This document shows positions 17,884 through 26,758 of a stretch of DNA of 64,000 nt, piece after piece; the first letter of the stretch is position 1, and each line of letters starts with the position of its first letter. Source of the DNA: Desulfurellaceae bacterium bin18 (GTDB lineage Bacteria; Desulfobacterota; Binatia; Bin18). The notes beneath the pieces are model-generated. The model was not told the origin of the DNA, searched no databases, and worked only from the letters and a program-made list of their open reading frames with translations. Where the stretch lies: the NCBI GenBank assembly GCA_002238415.1, contig MPMI01000006.1, positions 62,001 through 126,000 on the forward strand. Direction: 5' to 3'. Both the position numbers and the translations under genes were made by a program.

Positions 17884-19062
17884 ATGGCACCCTCCCTCGA
17901 CCCAGCCAAAGAAGTGAGCACGACCATAGGAACAACCCTCGGACGGGCGCGGCCGGCACTCCTGCGCCGCCTGGCCTCTTTAGCCTTAATCGATCGTCGG
18001 CACGTTACCGTTGCACTCGCAACAGCAGACGGACGCGTGGTTGGAATAGACCCGGCGGCGCGCCTGGGCATGGTCCGGTCGGTGGCACGGACGGTCTGTG
18101 ACGCCTTTTCCGAAAACATCGCTGAGGGAGACATCATCCTCACCAACGATCCGTTTTCGGGCGGGACGCATATTCAGGACCTGACGCTGCTACGTCCGCT
18201 CTTTGTCGCTGAGCAACTCATCGGCTGGACCGTTGTCCAGACGCCTCTGCCCGACCTGGGCGGCATGGCCCTGGGCGGGTATTATCCGTTTGCCCTCGAA
18301 ATCTGGGCGGAGGGAATTCGGGTCACGCCGGCCAAGCTCTACCGCAAGGGCGTCCTGCAACGCGACGCGCTCACTATGCTGACCCTCAATAGCCGGCTGC
18401 CGCACCTGGTCGAAAAAGACGTGCAGAATATGGTCGATATTCTGGAACTGGCCAATACGGCTGTTACCGCCCTGGCCGTCCGTCAAACTCCAGCGGTCTA
18501 CACCCAAGCCCTCGACCGTATCATCGCCGATACTGCTGCCCAGGCTCAGGCCGCCCTGTCTGCACTGCCGCGCGGCGAGTGGCAGGGGGAGAGTGGGCCC
18601 ATACACTGCTGTTTGGAAGAAGCGGATTTGCACGTCACAGTCCGTCTGACCGTTTCAGGCCAGTCCGTCGAACTCGATTTCTCCGGCAGTTCCCCCGCAG
18701 CCAAAGGCTTTGTGAACACCACCGCGGCCACCACTCAGGCCGCAGCGGCGATTCCTTTTCTCGCTCTCCGGCCTTCCCTACCTGCCAATGAGGGCGTTTT
18801 CCAGCACCTCCATATATCCCTTCCTGACGACACTTTTTTACACGCCAAGCTACCGATGTCTGTGGGCTGGTCGCCCTACCAACCGAGCCAGGCCGTCGTT
18901 CAGGCCGTCGCGGCGGCCCTCGGTCAGACGTACCGGACTCTGCCGCCCGTAAAGCACTTGACCGCACCGGTCACCGCACCGCCCCTGCCTTTTACCGTCA
19001 CCGGGTGCGGCCGTCCCGGCTGTCCATTCTCTCCCCCCCAACCCCCAACTCCCAACCCCTAA
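17884..19062 (+). CDS. hyuB: Hydantoinase B family subunit, short at the C terminus
   Basis: A 392-residue HyuB-like protein. Family stretches are ILTNDPFSGGTHIQDL, GWTVVQTPLPDLGGMALGG, LYRKGVLQRDAL and LDFSGSSPAAKGFVNTTAATT. HyuB proteins are usually 500-600 residues. Here the last 150-200 residues, with the GxGGxGxP-type glycine cluster, are missing, and the product ends in a proline-rich tail (PFSPPQPPTPNP) encoded by a C-rich low-complexity tract. It starts two bases after the hyuA stop, so translation is coupled. It may be a genuine short subunit, as in multi-subunit acetophenone carboxylases, or a copy truncated by the C-rich insertion. The paralogue follows 21 bp later. Confidence 0.75.
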   Translation: MAPSLDPAKEVSTTIGTTLGRARPALLRRLASLALIDRRHVTVALATADGRVVGIDPAARLGMVRSVARTVCDAFSENIAEGDIILTNDPFSGGTHIQDLTLLRPLFVAEQLIGWTVVQTPLPDLGGMALGGYYPFALEIWAEGIRVTPAKLYRKGVLQRDALTMLTLNSRLPHLVEKDVQNMVDILELANTAVTALAVRQTPAVYTQALDRIIADTAAQAQAALSALPRGEWQGESGPIHCCLEEADLHVTVRLTVSGQSVELDFSGSSPAAKGFVNTTAATTQAAAAIPFLALRPSLPANEGVFQHLHISLPDDTFLHAKLPMSVGWSPYQPSQAVVQAVAAALGQTYRTLPPVKHLTAPVTAPPLPFTVTGCGRPGCPFSPPQPPTPNP

Positions 19063-19067
19063 CCCCC
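19033..19067. repeat. C-rich, telomere-like tract (G-quadruplex-capable minus strand)
   Basis: Five C-runs of 7, 5, 3, 4 and 5 bases, separated by AA, AACT, AA and TAA, cover the last codons and the stop of the first hyuB copy. The minus strand therefore reads as G-runs with 2-4 base spacers, which satisfies the usual G-quadruplex pattern. It lies 4 bp before the AAGGAG of the second hyuB. Confidence 0.8.
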
Positions 19068-19083
19068 ACAAAGGAGATCCCGT

Positions 19084-20858
19084 ATGATCGACCGCATTAC
19101 CGCCCTGGTGATCAAGGATTCCCTAGAGGCCATCTCTGAAGAAATGAGTAAAACGGTTGAGCGTACAGCCGTGCACCCGTTGTTCAACGAAGTGCACGAC
19201 TACTCGACCGGAGTGTTCTTTTATGATGGCAGTGATGTGCGCCTGGTCGCCCGAGCGACGGCGATTCCCGTCCATATCTTTGCCTCCATCCTGTCGGTTG
19301 AAGCCCTGATGGAATCGTTTCAGGACGACCTGCACGAGGGCGATATCGTCATGCTGAACGACCCGTATTACGGCGGCACGCATCACGCCGACTGGACCGT
19401 GATGAAACCCGTCTTCTTTGACGGCAAGCCGGTGCTGTTTCCCTCGGTCCGCGCCCACATGGCCGATTTTGGTGGACCGGTGGCGGGCGGCTATAATCCC
19501 GAAGCCAAGGATATTTGGCAGGAAGCCCTGCGTATTCCGCCGATCAAACTCTTCGAGAAGGGTGTCCTGCGCCAGGATGTGCTCGACTGGATTCTGGCCA
19601 ACTCCCGTATTCCCAATGTGTTGCGTGGCGATCTGGCCGCCATGTTCGGGGCGTGCAATCTGGCTGAGCAGCGCGTCCATGCCTTGTTCGCCAAGTATGG
19701 TGGGGATGTGGTTAATGAGAGTATCGAATACACGCTCGACTATGCGGAAAAACGCTTTCGGGCCGAGGTCGCCAAGTGGCCGGACGGAGAATACCGGGGC
19801 AGTGCGACTTTGGACCACGACAGTCTGGGCAACTACGATGTCGAGGTGAAAACAACCGTCACCATCAAGGGCTCTGATCTGAGCGTTGACCTGAGCGGCT
19901 CAAGCCCGGAAACGCCCGGCTTTGTGAACAGCCCGTTTGGCAATACGGCCTCGTGGGTCTATACCGCCCTGTGTTCGGTGCTGCCTGGTGGCCTTATCCC
20001 GCCTTGTGTGCGGTGCTGCCGGAAGCCACCCCAATCACCTCCGGCGTGTTTCGAGCCGTGACCATCACCGCCCCGGAGGGCACCGTCGTGAACCCGCTCC
20101 CGCCAGCCCCGTGTATGTTCAGCACGGTCGTGATTGGCGGAGATGTCGGTACGGCCACCATGCAGGCATTAGAGCAGGCCATTCCCAACAAAGTCGGCTC
20201 GGTGTCATTGAACTACTGTCTGTGCACTACCTATGGGCATGATTCGCGGTACGGCGAAATGTTTGTGACTATTGAGTACGGGAATACGCTCGTGGCGGCG
20301 GGTGGAACGCAGGGTCAGGATGGCTGGGGCGGCTGGCCGGCCCCCATGTGCGGCCTGATTTACTCCACGGTTGAGATGAGCGAGATTCAGTTCCCCTTTT
20401 TCTATCATCAGTATGAATACGTCGGGGATACAGCCGCTCCAGGGGAGTGGCGCGGGGTGCCGGGTTTTGCCATGAAGCGGGAAAGTGTCCGGGACACGTC
20501 CATGATCAATGTGGCGCTGACAGGCGTGCGCCACTCCTCGCCCGGCTTTGCCGGTGGAAAGAACGGGGCGAGCAGCCGCTATGTCCTGAACTGGGGCACG
20601 GAGCATGAGGAAGAAGTCCTGGAGTCAGCCGCGAATCGCCCCTCGCCGCCGGGCTCGATTATCGCCACCTTTAAGGGCGGCGGGGGCGGCTGGGGTAACC
20701 CCTTTGCCCGCGATCCGCAAAAAGTCCTCAATGACGTGCTGGATGAGTTTATTACCCTGGACAGCGCCGAGCGTGACTACGGCGTCGTGATCCAGCCCGA
20801 CAGCATGACCATCGACACCGACGAAACCCTGCGGCGGCGCGCACTCGCCGCAAAGTAA
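19084..20858 (+). pseudogene. hyuB: Hydantoinase B family subunit, frameshifted by a 35-bp duplication
   Basis: The reading frame from ATG 19084 (AAAGGAG upstream) encodes a typical HyuB start (MIDRITALVIKDSL, LNDPYYGGTHHADWTV, HMADFGGPVAGGYN) but runs into nonsense after about 19985 and stops at 20061. Homology resumes in another frame from about 20000 (LPEATPITSGVF, APEGTVVNP) and runs to 20858, including YTxEYG-like and KGGGGGWGNP glycine signatures. The break coincides with an imperfect 35-bp duplication. Removing 35 bp restores one 579-residue frame, the expected length. Either the gene is broken or the duplication is an assembly artefact; in the second case it is the intact partner of HyuA. 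Confidence 0.85.
19960..20020 (+). repeat. Imperfect direct duplication, 35-bp period, inside hyuB
   Basis: Bases 19960-19985 and 19995-20020 match at 23 of 26 positions. The three mismatches (A/C, C/T, T/G) are spaced six bases apart, each at a first codon position: ACC/CCC, CTG/TTG, TCG/GCG. The two copies would encode YTALCSVLP and YPALCAVLP. Confidence 0.85.
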
Positions 20859-20861
20859 GCG

Positions 20862-20914
20862 AAGAGTAAACGTGTCCTCCAATAGACATGCAGATGCTGG
20901 ACACGTTTACTCTT
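20862..20914. repeat. 16-bp perfect inverted repeat after hyuB
   Basis: AAGAGTAAACGTGTCC (20862-20877) and its exact reverse complement (20899-20914) flank a 21-nt loop. It begins three bases after the hyuB stop and ends 14 bases before the amidase ATG. Related sequence occurs at 55248-55302 and as a half-site at 47054-47070. It may work as a terminator or processing hairpin, or be a palindromic mobile repeat. Confidence 0.85.
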
Positions 20915-20928
20915 TAGGGAGCAGCCGT

Positions 20929-22470
20929 ATGCGACGCCTCCGCTCAACCGGGAAGATCAGACGGCCGACCGCAGAAGAGCTGTCTGATTTAGCCGAACTG
21001 TCCTTTCTCCGCCTCACCCCTCAGGAAGCCCTCGACCTTGAGGAACTCAGCGAGGGCCTGCTCAGTACCCTGGATCGTCTGGACGACCTGCCGCAGCCAC
21101 GCTGGCCGATGCGATATACCGACCGCGACCCCGGCTATCGGCCCACGTCGGAAGAAGATCCGTATAATATTTTTATCCGCAAGTGCCGGGTCACCGGCGC
21201 GCCTGACGGTCCGCTTGCCGGCAAGAAAGTTGGCCTGAAAGACAACATCGCCGTGGCCGGTATTCCTCTGACGAATGGCTCCCGGCTTGCGGAAGGCTAT
21301 GTGCCAGATTGTGACGCAACCGTGGTTGAGCGGCTATTGGACGCAGGCGCCGAAATCGTCGGCAAGCTCAATATGGACAGTTTCGCGCTCTCCCCTTCGG
21401 CAGAAACCAGCGAGTTCGGCTACGCCCGCAACCCCCGCAACCCCGACCATTCGCCCGGCGGCTCGTCCGGTGGCAGTGGCGCTGCGGTTGCCAACGGTGA
21501 TGTCGATATCGCCCTGGGTGTGGATGAAGGCGGCAGCGGCCGTATTCCGGCGGCCTGGTGTGGTATCACCAGCATCAAGGCGACGCATGGCCTGGTGCCC
21601 TCCTTTGGCTTAACCTATATGGACCATACCCTGGATTTCATTTGCCCCATGGCGCGAACCGCCCAAGAGGTGGCGCAAACGCTGGAGGTGATTGCCGGCG
21701 ACGACCCGCGTGACCCCCAGTGGGTCCGCGGCCCCATTCAGACCGAGCCGTATACCCAGGCGCTGACAACCGACATCCAGGGTCTCCGTATCGGGATGGT
21801 CAAAGAAGGATTGGAAGGTCGGGCGGTCGAGCCTGAAGTGGTTGACGCCTTTCAAAAAGGAATCGCTCAACTCGGTACTCTGGGTGTCGCGTGCAGTGAG
21901 ATTTCTCTGCCGATGTTCAAAAACGCCTGGGCCATTTGGACGGGCATCGCCAGTCATTCGATCCCCGCGCTGGTCGAGTCTGACGGGGAAGGCTACGGTC
22001 ATGGCGGCGCGAGCAATGTCGGCTGGGTCGAAACCTTTGGTCGCGCCCGCCGCGCCCGGGCCAACGATCTGCCGCCGTTTCTGAAACTCATTCTGCCGGT
22101 TGGGAACTATCTCCGCCGCGAGTACAATAATCGCTATTACGCCTTGGCCCAGAATCTCCGCCTCAGCTTCACCCATCAGATCGAACATGCCCTCCAGGAA
22201 GTCGATATTCTAGCCCTGCCGACCACGCCCATGCGGGCTCCAAGGCTCGAAGCGAGCCTGACCCTCAAGGATTTGGTCCGACGCAGTGCCGCGGCTGGTC
22301 AGAATACTAGTCCGTTTAATTTGTCAGGCCACCCGGCGCTGAATCTACCCTGCGGCCTGCGCGACGGCTTACCGGTCGGCCTGCAACTTGTTGGCCGACG
22401 TTGGCAGGAGAGCACACTCTTGCGCGTTGCCTACGCATTTGAGCACAGTGTGGACTGGGAACGACTGTAA
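20929..22470 (+). CDS. Amidase signature family hydrolase
   Basis: A 513-residue amidase with the Ser-Ser-Lys catalytic set of the family: the lysine in VGLKDNIAVAG, the glycine-serine loop SPGGSSGGSGAA, and the nucleophile region DEGGSGRIPAAWCG. The C-terminal LPTTPMRAP and GHPALNLPCG segments also match. The start is ATG at 20929 with TTTAGGGAG upstream; a GTG at 20872 would extend the gene through the inverted repeat and is less likely. It would hydrolyse an amide to acid and ammonia, a sensible step after hydantoinase ring opening. It is in line with the hyu genes and 9 bp before a VOC gene. Confidence 0.9.
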   Translation: MRRLRSTGKIRRPTAEELSDLAELSFLRLTPQEALDLEELSEGLLSTLDRLDDLPQPRWPMRYTDRDPGYRPTSEEDPYNIFIRKCRVTGAPDGPLAGKKVGLKDNIAVAGIPLTNGSRLAEGYVPDCDATVVERLLDAGAEIVGKLNMDSFALSPSAETSEFGYARNPRNPDHSPGGSSGGSGAAVANGDVDIALGVDEGGSGRIPAAWCGITSIKATHGLVPSFGLTYMDHTLDFICPMARTAQEVAQTLEVIAGDDPRDPQWVRGPIQTEPYTQALTTDIQGLRIGMVKEGLEGRAVEPEVVDAFQKGIAQLGTLGVACSEISLPMFKNAWAIWTGIASHSIPALVESDGEGYGHGGASNVGWVETFGRARRARANDLPPFLKLILPVGNYLRREYNNRYYALAQNLRLSFTHQIEHALQEVDILALPTTPMRAPRLEASLTLKDLVRRSAAAGQNTSPFNLSGHPALNLPCGLRDGLPVGLQLVGRRWQESTLLRVAYAFEHSVDWERL

Positions 22471-22479
22471 GGGGGAATC

Positions 22480-22956
22480 ATGGTAGACCTCAACGCCTAT
22501 CAAACGCGTCGAGAAGCGCTCAGGCAAAAATATCTTGCAGATGACAAGCCAACCTCGCCGCCGCAGTACACTGGTGGGGTCGACCATCTGGCCTTGATTA
22601 GCCTGGACCTCGAAAAGACGATTCAATTCTATACCGAGATCATCGGCATGCGGCTGACTAAGATCGTCACCAATCGTGACGAGCCAACGTCAACTCATAT
22701 CTTTCTGGATATGGGCGGCGGGAACCAGCTCGCGTTCTTTGATTTTCCGCAGAAAGACACCGAGCCAACCATCCGGGGCGTGGGCAGCATGCATCATGTC
22801 GCGCTCAAGGCCACGTCCGAGCAGTTCCGGGCATTACTAACTAACCTGGACGAAAAGGGCCTGCCCTACTCTCTACACGGTTCCCGGGAGAAAGGCTCAG
22901 TGTATATGCGCGACCCGGATAATATCCAGGTGGAAGTCACAACGGGCTATGGATGA
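22480..22956 (+). CDS. VOC family (glyoxalase/dioxygenase-fold) protein
   Basis: A 158-residue vicinal-oxygen-chelate protein. After about 25 lead residues it shows GVDHLALISLDLEKTIQFY, GMRLTKIV, GSMHHVALKA and a terminal YMRDPDNIQVEVT, the usual paired beta-alpha-beta-beta-beta modules with metal ligands His and Glu. It may be a lyase, isomerase or extradiol-type enzyme. ATG at 22480, nine bases after the amidase stop and preceded by GGGGG. A second VOC gene follows 157 bp downstream. Confidence 0.85.
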   Translation: MVDLNAYQTRREALRQKYLADDKPTSPPQYTGGVDHLALISLDLEKTIQFYTEIIGMRLTKIVTNRDEPTSTHIFLDMGGGNQLAFFDFPQKDTEPTIRGVGSMHHVALKATSEQFRALLTNLDEKGLPYSLHGSREKGSVYMRDPDNIQVEVTTGYG

Positions 22957-23006
22957 TACTCCCAGGGAGGCCCGACAGAATAATCGCGCTCGCCTCTCCC
23001 CTTGTC

Positions 23007-23041
23007 CCAGAGGACTGTGCTAATGCCAGAGGACTGTGCTA
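23007..23041 (+). repeat. Two-copy 16-bp direct repeat
   Basis: CCAGAGGACTGTGCTA occurs at 23007-23022 and 23026-23041 (19-bp period) in the 157-bp gap between the two VOC genes. Nothing else recognisable lies in the gap except the binding site AAGGAGGGA of the downstream gene. Confidence 0.8.
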
Positions 23042-23113
23042 GGACCAAGGAAATCCATCTTGGCGCAGGGCGCCACCCCCTTCACCGGGGAATAGGCTAA
23101 GGAGGGAACGAGT

Positions 23114-23575
23114 ATGCTCGGAGCTGTTGCACACGTTGGTATTACAGTTCGGGATATGGACCGGGCTGTCGAGTTTTATCGGGACATGCTGGGGCTCAAG
23201 GTCATTGGTGATGTGACCATTCAGGGGGAAGAAGCCAGCACGGTCACCCAGGTGCCGGAGGCAAAACTGCGCGCCGTCTACCTGCGTTACGAAGACGACC
23301 CCAAAGGCCCGCCGATCGAACTCCTGCACTTCATTGAGCCCGGCGACACGGGCAACCCGTATCCAGGACTGGCCAACCCCGGCATCACAGAAGTCGCGTT
23401 TTGGGTCAAAGATATCGAAAAGACCTACCAGGATCTGAGCGCCAAGGGCGTCAAGTTCTATTCGCGGCCACAGATGTTCGATCTGGAAGGAGAAGGCTAC
23501 GGGAAGGTCAAAGCCGTATACTTCCGCGATCCGGACGGCACGACCCTGGAGTTAATGCAGGACTGTTCGAATTGA
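23114..23575 (+). CDS. VOC family protein, second copy
   Basis: A 153-residue VOC protein with VAHVGITVRDMDRAVEFYRD, MLGLKVIGD, AFWVKDIEKTYQDL and YFRDPDGTTLELMQ. It resembles glyoxalase/bleomycin-resistance and methylmalonyl-CoA epimerase-like proteins. ATG at 23114 with AAGGAGGGA nine bases upstream. It is the last plus-strand gene before the convergent prpF-like gene. Confidence 0.87.
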   Translation: MLGAVAHVGITVRDMDRAVEFYRDMLGLKVIGDVTIQGEEASTVTQVPEAKLRAVYLRYEDDPKGPPIELLHFIEPGDTGNPYPGLANPGITEVAFWVKDIEKTYQDLSAKGVKFYSRPQMFDLEGEGYGKVKAVYFRDPDGTTLELMQDCSN

Positions 23576-23608
23576 CCAGATGGTCTCGGTGGAGCATGAG
23601 TGTCGCCC

Positions 23609-24799
23609 CTAGGCGTCGCTCTTCTCCGCCCCAAACCAGACCGTGCCGTCCAGATATTTTTGAGGAACCAGGACCGCCCCCTCCATAATCCGCCGCGCCG
23701 TCCGCTTGGTTGTCACCCGCTCGGCGTACCACCCTCCGCCCCGGCGTGAGGCCGTTGCTCCGACCTCCATGAATCCGGCAGGATGTCCGATCCGGATGTC
23801 GTGTGGGGCCGCCTGCCGGGCGACCTCATGCACGACGGTCCCTTCAATCTGAGCGGCAAGGGCAGTGCACATCGCGACTGTCCCCGGCACGGTGCGGTGC
23901 GTGTTCCGCATGGAAATCGCGCGGGCCAGCAGGTCAATGCTTTCCGCCTCCACCCTCTTGCCACTACTTGCCAGATAGGTTGCTGGTAGGGCGACCAGCA
24001 CGACTTTGGGCGTATGCTGAAATTTCTCGTGAGCCTCCTCAAGGCTCGGGGTGAGGCCAAGCAGAATAGCTGATCTGCACCGTATCTCTTCCAGAGTCTG
24101 CTGTAAGGCCGACTCTGCATCGAGTGCGGGCGCGAGTTGAGTGGCGTCCGCACGCAACTCTTCGGCACGAACGAACACCGTTGGAATTACGGCGTCCACA
24201 ACCGAGATCGTCACAACACGGGAGTCCGCGAGCCCGCATTGCTGACGCGGCAGGCCAGTAGGTAACAGCTCCCCTCCGAGCGAGCCACCAGGGTCCGGGT
24301 ATTCCAGGGTAATACACGCCCCCGGAGCCGGGACGCCATCAATCATATACTCGCCTTCAACCACAGCTTGGCCTGCGCAGACCGGGACACGGGCGACATA
24401 GCGTTTACCCGTATTCGTCGAGAACACACGGACTGTGGTCACCGGCTCTACCGCGGGAACAATACCCTCATCAATGGCAAACGGGCCGACCGCCGCCGAC
24501 ATATTGCCGCAGGTCCCGCTCCAGTCGATGTGTGGCGTCCGCACGTCAACCTGGCCGAAGGTGAAAGTGACATCGCTGTCCGACTGCGGACTGCGGCCCA
24601 CAATCACGACTTTGCTGAGAGAAGAAATCCCACCGCCGAGGCCGTCTATCTGACGACCGTGGACATCGGGGCTGCCCAGGGCGGCCAGGATAATACGGTC
24701 ACGCACGGACGGCGGATAGGGAGCCAATACATCTTCTCGGAAGCAGACCGCCCGGCTGGTCCCGCCCCGCATAAAAACCGCCGGTATTTTTGTTTGCAT
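23609..24799 (-). CDS. PrpF family isomerase (2-methylaconitate / 4-oxalomesaconate type)
   Basis: A 396-residue diaminopimelate-epimerase-fold protein. The start MQTKIPAVFMRGGTSRAVCF, then GLGGGISSLSKV and SGTCGNMSAAVGPFAI, are the hallmarks of PrpF and of 4-oxalomesaconate tautomerases. These shift a double bond or cis/trans geometry of tricarboxylates by proton transfer, with no cofactor. It is the last gene of a minus-strand run (M20, upp, two LLM enzymes, PrpF); only six bases separate it from the LLM gene upstream. Without prpBCD or gallate genes nearby, the methylcitrate and gallate roles cannot be told apart. Confidence 0.88.
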   Translation of the reverse strand: MQTKIPAVFMRGGTSRAVCFREDVLAPYPPSVRDRIILAALGSPDVHGRQIDGLGGGISSLSKVVIVGRSPQSDSDVTFTFGQVDVRTPHIDWSGTCGNMSAAVGPFAIDEGIVPAVEPVTTVRVFSTNTGKRYVARVPVCAGQAVVEGEYMIDGVPAPGACITLEYPDPGGSLGGELLPTGLPRQQCGLADSRVVTISVVDAVIPTVFVRAEELRADATQLAPALDAESALQQTLEEIRCRSAILLGLTPSLEEAHEKFQHTPKVVLVALPATYLASSGKRVEAESIDLLARAISMRNTHRTVPGTVAMCTALAAQIEGTVVHEVARQAAPHDIRIGHPAGFMEVGATASRRGGGWYAERVTTKRTARRIMEGAVLVPQKYLDGTVWFGAEKSDA

Positions 24800-24805
24800 A
24801 CGCTC

Positions 24806-25783
24806 CTACGCCTGATGGAATGCCGGTATGACTTCTTTGGCAAAGCGCCGGAAGGACGCCATATCGTAGTCGGGATACATCGACACAATGAAATACTGCA
24901 CTCCCGCATCCGCATACGCCTGGATCGCTGCTCTGACAGCGTCAGGCGACTGTTTGAGCTGCTCAGAATTGAGCGATGTAGACTTCTGTATCTCGGCGGG
25001 GTCGCGTCCGACCTCTTTGCAGATGGCGTCAAATTTCACAGCGATCTTTTTGGCAGCTTCGGCTCCTCCTTGGCGCACAAAGAAATGCCAGATGTCGGCA
25101 TGTCGAGCGACCAGCGGCTGGACGATCTTGGGTCCCATTCCACCAATCAAAATCGGTGGATAGGGTTTCTGGATTGGCTTGGGCTCAAACGGGGCATCTT
25201 TGACCTGATAGTATTTGCCCTCATACGTTGTCTTTTCCTGGGTGAATAGCATTTTGATGAGTTCGACAGATTCGACGAGCCGTCGTGCCCGCCCGCCCGG
25301 CGTGTAAAACGGGATGCCAAACGCGTCGTGTTCCAGCTTAAACCAGCCCGCGCCCATCCCCAGAATCAGGCGCCCGCCACTCACATGGTCGACTGTTGCC
25401 GCCATTTTGGCGAGCAATGCCGGATTACGATACGTGTTGCCAGTGACGAGCAGGCCGGTTTTCAACCGCTTCGTCTGAGCGGCAAGCGCCGCGAGCAAGG
25501 TCCAGCCTTCTAAACACGGGCCGGTTGGATCGGAAAGGATCGGCAGAAAGTGATCGAAACCGAAAACACTATCATAGCCAAGTTCATCAGCTTCCAGCCA
25601 TACGTCCTGCACTTGACTGTAGGACACATGCTGCGGCGGGGTCTGTACTCCGAACCGGAGCCGACCAGTCGGTTCCGCCGCAGCCGGTTGGGGCTGAGAA
25701 AGATTGCCGGCTAATGCGGCCGCGGTCACCGCTGCGCCGGTATTCTTGAGAAAGGTTCGACGCGATATCTGCTCTTTCGCCAT
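24806..25783 (-). CDS. LLM class flavin/F420-dependent oxidoreductase with Tat signal
   Basis: A 325-residue luciferase-like enzyme. It begins with a twin-arginine signal: SRRTFLK with R8-R9, then a hydrophobic Ala-rich stretch and an AAA-E cleavage region near residue 35. The mature part has GVQTPPQHVSY, ADELGYDSVFGFDHF, LLVTGNTYRNPALLAKMAAT and GRLILGMGAGW, typical of the TIGR03560/F420-type LLM group. The start is ATG at 25783 with GGAGG upstream; an ATG at 25807 would only lengthen the signal. Most LLM enzymes are cytoplasmic; export of a folded, cofactor-loaded enzyme is expected to need Tat, which fits. Confidence 0.88.
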   Translation of the reverse strand: MAKEQISRRTFLKNTGAAVTAAALAGNLSQPQPAAAEPTGRLRFGVQTPPQHVSYSQVQDVWLEADELGYDSVFGFDHFLPILSDPTGPCLEGWTLLAALAAQTKRLKTGLLVTGNTYRNPALLAKMAATVDHVSGGRLILGMGAGWFKLEHDAFGIPFYTPGGRARRLVESVELIKMLFTQEKTTYEGKYYQVKDAPFEPKPIQKPYPPILIGGMGPKIVQPLVARHADIWHFFVRQGGAEAAKKIAVKFDAICKEVGRDPAEIQKSTSLNSEQLKQSPDAVRAAIQAYADAGVQYFIVSMYPDYDMASFRRFAKEVIPAFHQA

Positions 25784-25826
25784 ACGGTATCCTCCATTTG
25801 GTATCATGACCGTGTTGAACCGCCCG

Positions 25827-26714
25827 TCATAGCTTGGCCATCACCCCGTTGGCAAAGGCTTCCATCTGCGGGTACAGGTCGGTCTGAAATTTCCGACGCG
25901 GCACCCAGCCTGGGGCAAACACGAACAGGCGGTGTACCCCGGCGTCTTCAAACTGTTTCACCGTATCCAATGTCGGCTGAACGCCGGGCTCAAGCCCGAC
26001 GGTAATTTCAAATTGGGAAAAATCCCGACCGGCCTGCTGGGTCAATTCCTTGAGTTGCGTCACATACGGTTGGACACTCTCGGGAGTATAGCGGATGCCA
26101 CACCAACCGTCCGCCAATTCAGCCGCACGCTTGAGGGCGGCCCGACTCTCTCCTCCAAAAACGAGCGGCGGACAAGGGTCCTGGACGGGCTTGGGATTAA
26201 ATCCGATCGGCTTGAAATCATGAAATTTCCCGGAAAACTGCGGAGTCTCTTCGGTCCACAAGGTCCGCATGACGCGCACCGCTTCCCGCGTTCGCGCGGC
26301 CCGGTCACGAAACGGCATGCCCACCGCCTCAAACTCTTCTTCACACCAGCCCACGCCAACCCCAAAGATCACCCGGCCCTGGGACAAGACATCCAGGCTG
26401 GCCACCGCCTTGGCCACCGCCAGCGTATTCCGCAGGGGAAGCACGAAGACTCCGGTTCCGAGCTTGATCGTTGTGGTATGGGCAGCCACAAAAGACAGCG
26501 CCACAAACGGGTCGTGCAAATTGACGCCCGGCCCGCCGGGGAACTTTCCGTCCGCAGAGCCCGGATAGCGCGCTTGCATTTCAACCGGTACGGCCAGGTG
26601 TTCAGGAATCCAGACCGATTCATAGCCCAGGGTTTCCGCCTGTTGAGCCACTTGGGTCAAGGGCTCGGGTCGAACGGTTGACCCACTCCCAACGCCGACT
26701 AACGCGAATTTCAT
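25827..26714 (-). CDS. LLM class F420-dependent oxidoreductase
   Basis: A 295-residue luciferase-like protein. It starts FALVGVGSGSTVRPEPL, followed by AETLGYESVWIPEHLAVP, FVLPLRNTLAVAKAVASLD, GRVIFGVGVGWCEEEF and FNPKPVQDPCPPLVFGG, matching the F420-dependent subgroup. The ATG at 26714 has AAAGGAAGAAG upstream. It has no signal peptide, unlike the LLM gene 43 bp downstream. Substrate unknown. Confidence 0.87.
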   Translation of the reverse strand: MKFALVGVGSGSTVRPEPLTQVAQQAETLGYESVWIPEHLAVPVEMQARYPGSADGKFPGGPGVNLHDPFVALSFVAAHTTTIKLGTGVFVLPLRNTLAVAKAVASLDVLSQGRVIFGVGVGWCEEEFEAVGMPFRDRAARTREAVRVMRTLWTEETPQFSGKFHDFKPIGFNPKPVQDPCPPLVFGGESRAALKRAAELADGWCGIRYTPESVQPYVTQLKELTQQAGRDFSQFEITVGLEPGVQPTLDTVKQFEDAGVHRLFVFAPGWVPRRKFQTDLYPQMEAFANGVMAKL

Positions 26715-26758
26715 TGCTTCTTCCTTTCTCTTGTTGCCTGCGGACACAAGGTCTGACT

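Noticed and set aside
23007..23041. Possible CRISPR array
   Set aside because: Only two 16-bp copies with a 3-bp spacer; no cas genes nearby.
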